The notes under the pieces: model-generated
Told to the model about the DNA's origin: nothing
The model's database searches: none
Seen by the model: the letters and a program-made list of their open reading frames with translations, nothing else
In this document: in pieces, positions 61,801-64,000 of the stretch
How positions within the stretch are numbered: the first letter of the stretch is position 1
How the letters are laid out: each line of letters starts with the position of its first letter
Made by a program: the position numbers and the translations under genes
Origin: Callaeas wilsoni
Lineage: Eukaryota; Chordata; Aves; Passeriformes; Callaeidae
Assembly: GCA_013398955.1 (NCBI GenBank)
Contig: VWPU01017877.1
Coordinates: 124,001-188,000, forward strand
Direction: 5' to 3'
Length of the DNA stretch: 64,000 nucleotides

Positions 61801-62962
61801 TTTATTTTTAAACCATGCATAACTGTCAATAAAATATTTCCATACTTCTGCAATTCTGTCGAATAAAAAAATCCAGCCTTCTTGAAAACATGCAGTAAAA
61901 AAAAAAAAGCAAAAACAAAAAACAACAAAACAAAAGAAAAAAAGGAACACACCTAATTAATTCCCACCTTTTGCTGAGTTATTTTTCAATCCACAATACA
62001 GCCACAACTGAGATCAAAGTAACCTCATAAGGAGAGTTTCCTCGATATAAAAGAAGAGAGTTGTCATCAGGACTCAGTGTGAACTGTTTGACTTGTGCTC
62101 TCTCTCATTTACCAGAAGTTGCTTCGTTTAGTACAGGACAGACCATCTTCTTTTCAGGGACAGACTATGTTTCTTTTAAAATGCATAACACTTTGAGGGA
62201 CTTATTATAGTCCTTCATGTGTTAATTCAGTAGATACTCATTTAGGTTTTAAATATGACAGACTTTTGTTGCAAATTTTGCATAATACTACCTACACAAT
62301 AAATTCCACTTCATGGGCGTTCCTATGCCAACCTCTACAGAACACTACAAATACAAGGAAACATTTCTGAAGATTTAAATATGAATTCAACATACTACCA
62401 CCAGAGTCTGAGTTTACAAATTCTGAAATTTTTGCCTAGTAATTACAGGTTTGACAGTTCACGTTTTCCTTCAGCGACTTTTGATCTCTGAAAAGTTTCA
62501 AAATTTGATTTTTATTTATTTAGCAAAAGGCTATCAAAAGCTATGAGCCTAAAAAGAAATCCAGAAAGTCACATTCAGAAAAGAAACCTAACACAGAGTT
62601 AACGTATGCAGCAAAGCTCAGCACAACAGCTCAGGTAAGTGCTAATAAAAACAGATTAATTTTAAAGCAATGATATGGTTTCATTTCCACTTGCAAGATG
62701 AAAGTGAGTATATACTCTGTATATCATACAAGATGACACATTCCAGAAGGCTCCATTTGTCCTGCCTCTTGACCAGTTTTTCCTTTTTGGTGTAACACCA
62801 GCCGGAACTAATGAAACATTAGACAAATCATTGCTATTACCTGCATCATGGGATACTTCGTTTCAGCAGGACTTCCAAATCCATTAACGCCAATGAAGCT
62901 GGTGCTAAAGTACGAATCCGTTAGATTAGCATCAGCTAACCCACCGCCATCCATTCCGGGAA
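1706..62962 (-). CDS. PAN3: PAN3, PAN2-PAN3 deadenylase adaptor subunit (17 internal exons; both ends outside window)
   Basis: PAN3 is the regulatory subunit of the cytoplasmic PAN2-PAN3 poly(A) nuclease. It dimerises, binds PABPC through a PAM2 motif, recruits the PAN2 exonuclease and links the complex to GW182/TNRC6 in miRNA silencing. Seventeen exons were read on the minus strand. All have AG acceptors and GT donors, and all join in phase to give 2093 coding bases, about 698 residues, with no stop. The order matches vertebrate PAN3: Ser/Pro-rich disordered region, 54-residue cassette, PAM2 ([11 protein letters not shown]), linker, pseudokinase, coiled coil, knob. HRD and DFG are replaced (CRVMDP and GIF), as known for this pseudokinase family. 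Missing are about 140 N-terminal residues with the CCCH zinc finger (beyond the right edge) and about 45 C-terminal knob residues (beyond the left edge). Seventeen exons plus one at each end would fit the 19 I recall for the human gene. The gene looks intact and functional. In the exon entries, residues are numbered from the first codon visible in the window. Confidence 0.97.
1845..2565. other. PAN3 intron w16-w17 (721 bases)
   Basis: Plain AT-rich intron sequence. I see no repeat, RNA gene or extra exon in it. Confidence 0.8.
2566..2630 (-). CDS. PAN3: PAN3 exon w16: coiled coil
   Basis: 65 bases: [21 protein letters not shown] plus two bases of Glu652. The acceptor is tgttttctag and the donor gtaaga. 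It continues the coiled coil from w15 ([14 protein letters not shown]) and ends in the turn that leads to the knob domain. Residues 631-651. It is too short to appear as an open reading frame by length and was placed by phase and by match to PAN3. Confidence 0.94.
3597..3622. repeat. Inverted repeat with AGGTCA half-sites
   Basis: AGGTCAAG at 3597-3604 and its exact reverse complement CTTGACCT at 3615-3622 flank a 10-base spacer. The arms begin with the nuclear-receptor half-site AGGTCA in inverted arrangement. Only the repeat is seen; receptor binding is not shown. Confidence 0.6.
4146..4182. repeat. A-tract plus perfect 8-bp hairpin
   Basis: A run of about 15 A ends at 4161 and is followed by CACACACT (4163-4170), TTTT, and AGTGTGTG (4175-4182). 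Read on the minus strand this is an 8-bp stem with a 4-base loop followed by a long T run. Confidence 0.7.
5358..5408. repeat. Cluster of overlapping inverted repeats
   Basis: Three mutually complementary arms occur in 51 bases. AAGCT..GGCTTT (5358-5372) pairs with AAAGCC..AGCTT (5375-5387). GCCTGAGCTTG (5378-5388) pairs with CAAGCTTTCAGGC (5396-5408) across a 7-base loop, with a two-base bulge. The middle arm can pair with either neighbour. Confidence 0.65.
5536..5665 (-). CDS. PAN3: PAN3 exon w15: end of pseudokinase and start of coiled coil
   Basis: 130 bases: one base finishing Leu587, then [43 protein letters not shown]. The acceptor is aaaataggttattttggcag, read on the minus strand as ttttggcag; the donor is gtaaat. 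[18 protein letters not shown] is the last conserved piece of the pseudokinase. From [15 protein letters not shown] on, the heptad pattern starts the coiled coil through which PAN3 dimerises and, with the adjoining surface, binds GW182 tryptophans. Residues 588-630. Confidence 0.96.
5666..6425. other. PAN3 intron w14-w15 (760 bases)
   Basis: Plain AT-rich intron sequence; nothing further recognised. Confidence 0.8.
6426..6565 (-). CDS. PAN3: PAN3 exon w14: pseudokinase C-lobe helices
   Basis: 140 bases: [46 protein letters not shown] plus two bases of Leu587. [15 protein letters not shown] corresponds to the alpha-F helix, where kinases read 'D.WSlGv.l.el'. The acceptor is ccctattag and the donor gtaagt. 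Residues 541-586. Confidence 0.95.
6566..12409. other. PAN3 intron w13-w14 (5.8 kb)
   Basis: AT-rich intron. A somewhat GC-richer patch lies near 7780-7960, and a short (GT)7 run at 11443-11456. No transposable element, tRNA or additional exon could be supported. The small open frames on both strands lack flanking splice sites or family matches. Confidence 0.7.
12410..12497 (-). CDS. PAN3: PAN3 exon w13: DFG-equivalent segment
   Basis: 88 bases: one base finishing Arg511, then [36 protein letters not shown] takes the place of the magnesium-binding DFG motif, here GIF, and there is no activation loop of normal length. The acceptor is cctaaag and the donor gtaaga. Residues 512-540. It joins exon w14 between two Gln codons. 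Confidence 0.95.
12498..12919. other. PAN3 intron w12-w13 (422 bases)
   Basis: Short intron, no features recognised. Confidence 0.8.
12920..13085 (-). CDS. PAN3: PAN3 exon w12: pseudokinase C-lobe with degenerate catalytic loop
   Basis: 166 bases: [54 protein letters not shown] plus split Gly and Arg. The helix [20 protein letters not shown] matches the alpha-E helix. [10 protein letters not shown] (496-505) lies where active kinases have HRDLKPENIL: His became Cys and the catalytic Asp became Val, so phosphotransfer is not expected. The acceptor is gattctag and the donor gtaatg. It is conserved throughout with mammalian PAN3 as I recall it. Confidence 0.96.
14078..14170. repeat. T/G low-complexity tract
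   Basis: About 90 bases made almost only of T and G (TTTG, GTTTT and TTGTTG units) with no fixed period. On the transcript strand it is A/C-rich. It is probably simple-sequence expansion, perhaps from an old poly(A) tail. Confidence 0.8.
18300..19290 (-). mobile_element. Old, decayed CR1-type LINE fragment
   Basis: Read on the plus strand, the text follows the familiar antisense pattern of amniote CR1/L3-like ORF2. There is a 'ccagcaaactttgacagacc' stretch near 18870, then 'cagctcccaggacatcttc' near 18930, 'aaaactccaaggttttatct' with 'agattaatgagacatgactg' near 19080-19150, and 'cttatctagaacaggcat' near 19230. The element therefore lies on the minus strand, the same sense as PAN3. It is heavily mutated with no open frame. 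Its borders are approximate and it may be two or more pieces. Assigned from memory of the family, not by alignment. Confidence 0.55.
19582..19640. repeat. Two-copy tandem repeat, unit about 29-30 bases
   Basis: Copy 1 (19582-19610) and copy 2 (19611-19640) both run gtatataaggt..atcc.caag.ctttgaa and differ at a few positions and one single-base insertion. No target-site or coding context. Confidence 0.8.
19888..20000 (+). mobile_element. CR1 LINE 3'-end fragment
   Basis: The stretch 'gctggtcctgcatcaagcag', followed by 'gaagttggtccaaagaagct', and ending in 'ctttctgtgattccatt' follows the common avian CR1 3' end (gagcaggaggttggactagatgacct ... ttctatgattctatg type). It is moderately diverged and truncated upstream. 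A run of 19 A at 19840-19858 lies just before it. Confidence 0.65.
20834..20935 (-). CDS. PAN3: PAN3 exon w11: pseudokinase hinge region
   Basis: 102 bases: [20 protein letters not shown] then [13 protein letters not shown], with split Ser422 and Gly456. [14 protein letters not shown] occupies the hinge position, where kinases read 'lv.Ey...G.L'. A second AG lies six bases inside (ctctag|tg), but only the upstream acceptor ttttaag keeps the frame and supplies Ser-Leu-Val. The donor is gtaagg. A 7.7 kb intron follows. Confidence 0.95.
20936..21323. other. Two short PAN3 introns (110 and 161 bases) around w10
   Basis: Introns 20936-21045 and 21163-21323 are compact and hold only splice signals. 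The first has a purine-rich plus strand (21001-21039), which is the pyrimidine-rich tract just after the w10 donor on the transcript. Confidence 0.8.
21046..21162 (-). CDS. PAN3: PAN3 exon w10: pseudokinase N-lobe, alpha-C region
   Basis: 117 bases: [38 protein letters not shown], with a split Gly at the start and a split Ser at the end. The [17 protein letters not shown] stretch corresponds to the alpha-C helix and following strand of the kinase fold (compare the usual 'L.HpNIV.L...F'). The acceptor is tttcctag and the donor gtaagt. Residues 384-421. It is only 110 bases from the next exon, the shortest intron in the window. Confidence 0.96.
21324..21485 (-). CDS. PAN3: PAN3 exon w9: pseudokinase N-lobe, first part
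   Basis: 162 bases: two bases, 53 codons, one base. It encodes [20 protein letters not shown], then [20 protein letters not shown] and [14 protein letters not shown]. The [12 protein letters not shown] strand pair sits where a kinase has its glycine-rich loop, and YCLRRIHG sits where the VAIK lysine strand would be, with Arg in that area. Residues 330-382. The acceptor is atttttag and the donor gtgaga, the only GTGAG donor among the 17. The family is known to keep ATP binding without catalysis. Confidence 0.96.
21486..22598. other. PAN3 intron w8-w9 (1.1 kb)
   Basis: AT-rich, nothing recognised beyond splice sites. Confidence 0.8.
22599..22656 (-). CDS. PAN3: PAN3 exon w8: short helix exon
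   Basis: 58 bases, the smallest exon seen: [19 protein letters not shown] plus one base of Ala329. The acceptor is tctccttcag, with a good pyrimidine tract, and the donor gtaagt. Residues 310-328. It is too short to stand out as an open frame and was found by its fit between the flanking exons and its match to PAN3. Confidence 0.95.
22657..23312. other. PAN3 intron w7-w8 (656 bases)
   Basis: AT-rich. A 74-codon minus-strand open frame (22754-22978) has no PAN3 content and no convincing splice sites; I see no gene. Confidence 0.8.
23313..23417 (-). CDS. PAN3: PAN3 exon w7: start of the folded pseudokinase region
   Basis: 105 bases, exactly 35 codons ([20 protein letters not shown]...ADELRQ). 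The acceptor is atttttag and the donor gtaaga. Residues 275-309. The FFMADELRQ stretch continues into ELINRH of the next exon and forms a conserved helical lead-in to the pseudokinase. It could be skipped without a frameshift, but nothing in the sequence says that it is. Confidence 0.95.
23418..24004. other. PAN3 intron w6-w7 (587 bases)
   Basis: AT-rich, with a short TATG/TG-rich run near 23612-23632. Nothing else recognised. Confidence 0.8.
24005..24252 (-). CDS. PAN3: PAN3 exon w6: Ser/Pro-rich linker before the pseudokinase
   Basis: 248 bases, the longest exon in the window: two bases completing Gly192, then 82 codons from [20 protein letters not shown] to [11 protein letters not shown]. 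The acceptor is tttctttaag and the donor gtatgt. The segment is rich in Ser/Thr-Pro (SPLHSPK, HTSPAP, SHTPNP), typical of regulated phosphorylation sites, though none is proven here. The second half ([20 protein letters not shown]) is the conserved stretch before the pseudokinase N-lobe. Residues 193-274. Confidence 0.95.
25014..25106. repeat. Diverged direct repeat, copy 1
   Basis: Starts 'aatgagaaaaacaagggcaa', then a T run, 'gcatacacacttcttagtta', and ends 'gagttactgcatgcag' plus 'ttctc'. It is matched in the same order by copy 2 at 25506-25604, about 490 bases on. It belongs to no repeat family I recognise. Confidence 0.75.
25506..25604. repeat. Diverged direct repeat, copy 2
   Basis: Starts 'aatgaaagcaggagcaaa', then a T run, 'gcatacacactttttagtta', and ends 'gagttactgtatgcag' plus 'ttctc'. 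Same order and direction as copy 1, with substitutions and small insertions in the middle (an extra 'aaactagtt' region). Confidence 0.75.
27711..27770. repeat. TA/TG microsatellite
   Basis: Imperfect (TA)n blocks interrupted by TGTG(TG)TC units, three times in succession. Typical length-variable simple repeat. Confidence 0.9.
28960..29260. other. GC-richer patch inside AT-rich intron, unidentified
   Basis: About 300 bases clearly richer in GC than their surroundings, with a plus-strand open frame of 115 codons (28911-29258). Neither strand gives a protein or repeat I recognise. It may be a relic of an inserted element or a piece of old exon-like sequence. Confidence 0.4.
31895..31917. repeat. 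Perfect 11-bp palindrome
   Basis: ATGCATTGTAG at 31895-31905 and its exact reverse complement CTACAATGCAT at 31907-31917, separated by a single A. Such near-spacerless palindromes can be transposon-end relics or simply chance. Confidence 0.8.
32260..32410 (-). CDS. PAN3: PAN3 exon w5: PAM2 motif (PABP binding)
   Basis: 151 bases: 50 codons plus one base. The first residues, [11 protein letters not shown] (142-152), fit the PAM2 consensus (Leu/Thr-x-Pro-x-Ala-x-Glu-Phe-x-Pro type), which binds the MLLE domain of cytoplasmic poly(A)-binding protein. This contact brings the deadenylase to PABP-coated tails. The rest ([34 protein letters not shown]) is Ser-rich and disordered. The acceptor is tttaaacag and the donor gtaagt. 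The last G joins GA of w6 to give Gly192. Because PAM2 starts at the first codon, the residues just before it depend on whether w4 is included. Confidence 0.95.
38421..38426. repeat. LTR target-site duplication, left copy
   Basis: GTAGTA directly before the TG that opens the LTR. It is matched by GTAGTA at 39043-39048 directly after the closing CA. A 6-bp duplication is usual for class II (betaretrovirus-like and alpharetrovirus-like) elements. Confidence 0.75.
38427..39042 (+). mobile_element. Solo LTR of an endogenous retrovirus (class II-like)
   Basis: 616 bases from TGTTGC to GGCAGCA, opening with TG, closing with CA, and flanked by the 6-bp duplication GTAGTA. It is much GC-richer than the intron around it. 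Three ATTGG (inverted CCAAT) boxes lie at 38564, 38637 and 38709 in a U3-like part. A TTAAAAG TATA-like site is near 38749. AATAAA at 38823-38828 is followed by a GC-mixed, T-rich U5-like part. No primer-binding site, gag, pol or env sequence follows, so this is a solo LTR left by recombination between two LTRs. Its transcription direction is plus, antisense to PAN3, the usual tolerated orientation in introns because the poly(A) signal is not on the host transcript. The two good ends suggest a fairly young insertion. Plus-strand open frames inside it (38409-38996) are incidental. Confidence 0.82.
38823..38828 (+). promoter_or_regulatory. LTR polyadenylation signal AATAAA
   Basis: AATAAA about 400 bases into the LTR, with a CA about 15 bases further on as a plausible cleavage site (end of R). 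On the plus strand it cannot end the PAN3 transcript. Confidence 0.7.
39043..39048. repeat. LTR target-site duplication, right copy
   Basis: GTAGTA directly after the LTR's closing CA. The flank continues TAGTAG, so part of the match could come from a local GTA-rich sequence. Confidence 0.7.
41114..41275 (-). CDS. PAN3: PAN3 exon w4: 54-residue cassette exon (long isoform)
   Basis: 162 bases, exactly 54 codons, beginning [20 protein letters not shown] and ending [13 protein letters not shown]. The acceptor is tttttcatag and the donor gtaaaa, a suboptimal donor. Residues 88-141. The exon begins and ends between codons, so skipping it keeps the frame and joins QRRK directly to TPNP. Vertebrates are known to make a long and a short PAN3 isoform differing by a segment of this size, and this exon is the natural candidate. 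The peptide is basic at its start and holds a Cys pair (GCLADRC) and a WW pair. I know of no named domain for it. Its sequence is strongly conserved relative to mammalian PAN3 as I recall it. Confidence 0.93.
43809..43850. repeat. Poly(T) plus TA microsatellite
   Basis: T15 followed by AAATATATATATACATATATAT-type sequence. Confidence 0.9.
50551..50577. repeat. TA microsatellite
   Basis: (AT)8 followed by GTGTATATAT; simple repeat. Confidence 0.9.
51655..51725 (-). CDS. PAN3: PAN3 exon w3: [14 protein letters not shown] segment
   Basis: 71 bases: two bases finishing Asp, then 23 codons ending SVSQRRK. Residues 64-87. The acceptor is ttttatag and the donor gtaggc, which is weaker than most donors in this gene. 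It precedes the 54-residue cassette exon, so this donor can pair with either of two acceptors (w4 or w5). A UG-rich microsatellite lies about 30 bases upstream of the acceptor on the transcript strand (entry at 51757-51780). Confidence 0.93.
51757..51780. repeat. TA/CA microsatellite near w3 3' splice site
   Basis: On the plus strand, TATATATATA is followed by (CA)7. On the PAN3 transcript this is (UG)n then UA repeats, ending about 30 bases before the exon w3 acceptor at 51725/51726. Confidence 0.9.
52095..52273 (+). mobile_element. CR1 LINE 3' end
   Basis: Begins 'cactggaacaggttgcccag', continues through 'gagtcaccacccctagggg' and 'cttggcagtgctgggataac', and ends 'cctatgattctatga', the signature CR1 terminus with its ATTCTATG repeat. 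5'-truncated like almost all avian CR1 copies, with modest divergence. This is the strongest single sign of the bird or reptile origin of the window. Confidence 0.93.
53352..53418. repeat. Two-copy tandem repeat, unit about 34 bases
   Basis: Copy 1 (53352-53385) and copy 2 (53386-53418) both read atagctatt.aaaatcatc.gttatg..acattt, with two substitutions and a small deletion. A fairly recent local duplication in the intron. Confidence 0.88.
53818..53884 (-). CDS. PAN3: PAN3 exon w2: Ser-rich segment
   Basis: 67 bases: 22 codons ([20 protein letters not shown]...) plus one base. The acceptor is tttttacag and the donor gtaagt. The last base, G, joins AT of the next exon to make Asp. The peptide is disordered and Ser/Asn-rich, as in vertebrate PAN3 at this place. 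Residues 42-63. The length is not a multiple of three, so skipping it alone would shift the frame. Confidence 0.93.
53885..62840. other. PAN3 intron w1-w2 (9.0 kb)
   Basis: AT-rich intron with A19 at 56475-56493, a CR1 fragment at about 56950-57140, a GC-richer patch at about 58560-58830 and A-rich low complexity at 61890-61945. The many short open frames on both strands have no family match. Confidence 0.72.
56950..57140 (-). mobile_element. CR1 LINE fragment, antisense on plus strand
   Basis: The plus strand reads 'cacaggagggatgctccagg', 'tcactggactcccttcagta', 'catgtctctcatgtactgag', 'agcccagcactccacgtgtg' and 'aaggatcaccacccttgacc', the well-known reverse complement of the CR1 ORF2 3' part. 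The element lies on the minus strand, the same sense as PAN3. The right border may extend somewhat past 57140. Confidence 0.85.
62841..62962 (-). CDS. PAN3: PAN3 exon w1 (first in window): disordered N-terminal region
   Basis: 122 bases, entered with two bases that finish a split codon (probably Ile or Val), then 40 codons starting [18 protein letters not shown] and ending ETKYPMMQ. The acceptor reads ccttttag and the donor is gtaata. The segment corresponds to the low-complexity N-terminal region of PAN3 just after the zinc-finger part, which is not in the window. Residues 1-41 of the visible protein. The exon ends in frame, so it joins exon w2 between codons. No domain is known here. The NGFGSP and TSFIGVNGF stretches are what made the match to PAN3 clear. 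Confidence 0.93.
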
Positions 62963-64000
62963 CTAAAAGGAAAAGAGAAAAAAAGAAAAACGCTTCAGAA
63001 AAAGTTTCCTTTACCATGGGTTTATTTGCTTGTATCTATTATATATATGTATTTTTTTTTTTTTGGCAGGGGAATAGAATAGGAAACGGTTGGTACTACT
63101 GTCTTCTCAGCAAAACAACCAAAAACATAATAGTGCATAGCATGAAAAAAGATGTTTATGAAAGAAGTTACTAAACGAGAGCATTTGTAGCATGAAGTTA
63201 CAGCACAAATGCAGAAAGAAGCAATGAGGAGTTCGAACTTTAGAAACAGGAATAACAAGGACAGTAATGATATCAAAAAGAAAATAAATCAATTAAAAAA
63301 CCTAGAAGGCAAGCTTATTTTATGAAAACCCATATTCTTGCATGCCTTCCTTGGAAATATATGTGTTAAGTAGAGTTTTGAACTGGATGCACTGGTTCTT
63401 TTAAAGGGTAGCATATAGAAAATGCACACTTAAAAAATCTCAAACCCTTTCACAGAAAGCACAAACACTTTAAATGCTTCCTTAAGAGCTTAAGACAAGT
63501 TTCATCATCTCATTCTTCAAAAAGTGGCAATAATTTCCTGAAACGTAGCCAAAAAAATCCTTTAGATTGAAAGCAAGTGTGAAAGACACAAGAAGAAATT
63601 CATCCAGCTTAGAAACAAGGGCCTCGACATACAACATATTAACCACAAATAAATTAATTCGATACTAAAGAACTACATAGAACAACAAGAAGCTGTCATA
63701 ATTAACACAAAACTATCAAGCAGGTATTACTTCGACAGGGGAAAAAAAACCCAAAACATTTACAACAGTATGCAAGCTGCAGTTCAAATGAACCTTCTGT
63801 AAAAGCACCCACAGTAAATTATAAAGACAGTAATCAGTACAGCCAGGCCACTGCAAGCCAACAGGCATGAGTAATGGGTAGCTTCAAGGTAGGAAGGCAC
63901 ACATCCAACTCAGAGGAACATCCTGTACCAAACTATCCAACTCGAACTTCTGGGAGGACTCGCAGCCAGGTGGTGACACCCGGAAACAACTTCCTGATCC
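62963..64000. other. PAN3 intron upstream of w1 (partial)
   Basis: AT-rich intron sequence, with a T12 run near 63053. The last 60 bases are a little richer in GC, but there is no CpG island, zinc-finger coding sequence or start codon context, so the first exon and promoter lie beyond 64000. Confidence 0.75.

Noticed and set aside
63900..64000. Start of the PAN3 CpG-island promoter or first exon
   Set aside because: The GC content rises only slightly and no CCCH zinc-finger coding sequence or CpG cluster is present.

Overview
The window is a piece of vertebrate nuclear genome, most likely from a bird. It is AT-rich, its protein-coding sequence is split into short exons with GT-AG introns, and it carries several fragments of CR1 LINEs, one with the typical 3' end ATGATTCTATGA. 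It also has one GC-rich solo LTR of endogenous-retrovirus type. There are no bacterial-style genes, operons or CRISPR arrays.

The only gene I can support is PAN3 on the minus strand, which covers almost the whole window. I located 17 consecutive coding exons, from 62962 down to 1706. Their phases all join cleanly, giving 2093 coding bases and about 698 residues of one open frame. Both ends lie outside the window. The missing start is about 140 residues with the CCCH zinc finger, beyond the right edge. The missing end is about 45 residues of the knob domain, beyond the left edge. PAN3 is the adaptor subunit of the PAN2-PAN3 poly(A) nuclease, which starts mRNA deadenylation. The visible protein contains a disordered N-terminal part, a 54-residue cassette exon, a PABP-binding PAM2 motif, a pseudokinase that lacks the HRD and DFG catalytic residues, a coiled coil, and most of the knob domain.

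Layout, left to right (which is 3' to 5' for the gene): 1-6.6 kb holds the coiled-coil, knob and C-lobe exons. 12.4-13.1 kb holds two pseudokinase core exons. 13.1-20.8 kb is a 7.7 kb intron with an old CR1 copy, a CR1 3' end, a short tandem duplication and an exon-like open segment. 20.8-24.3 kb is the dense cluster of six exons for the N-lobe and linker. 24.3-32.3 kb is an intron with a diverged direct repeat. 32.3 kb is the PAM2 exon. 32.4-41.1 kb is an intron with a solo LTR in antisense orientation. 41.1 kb is the 54-residue cassette exon. 41.3-64 kb is mainly intron, with three small exons at 51.7, 53.8 and 62.9 kb and two CR1 fragments.

I did not find an undescribed biological system. 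The items most worth a second look are the cassette exon next to PAM2, a possible poison exon at 17.4-17.6 kb, a UG-repeat just upstream of one 3' splice site, the solo LTR with its target-site duplication, and several unexplained direct and inverted repeats. Family assignments come from recognising protein and repeat families by eye; no alignment was run.
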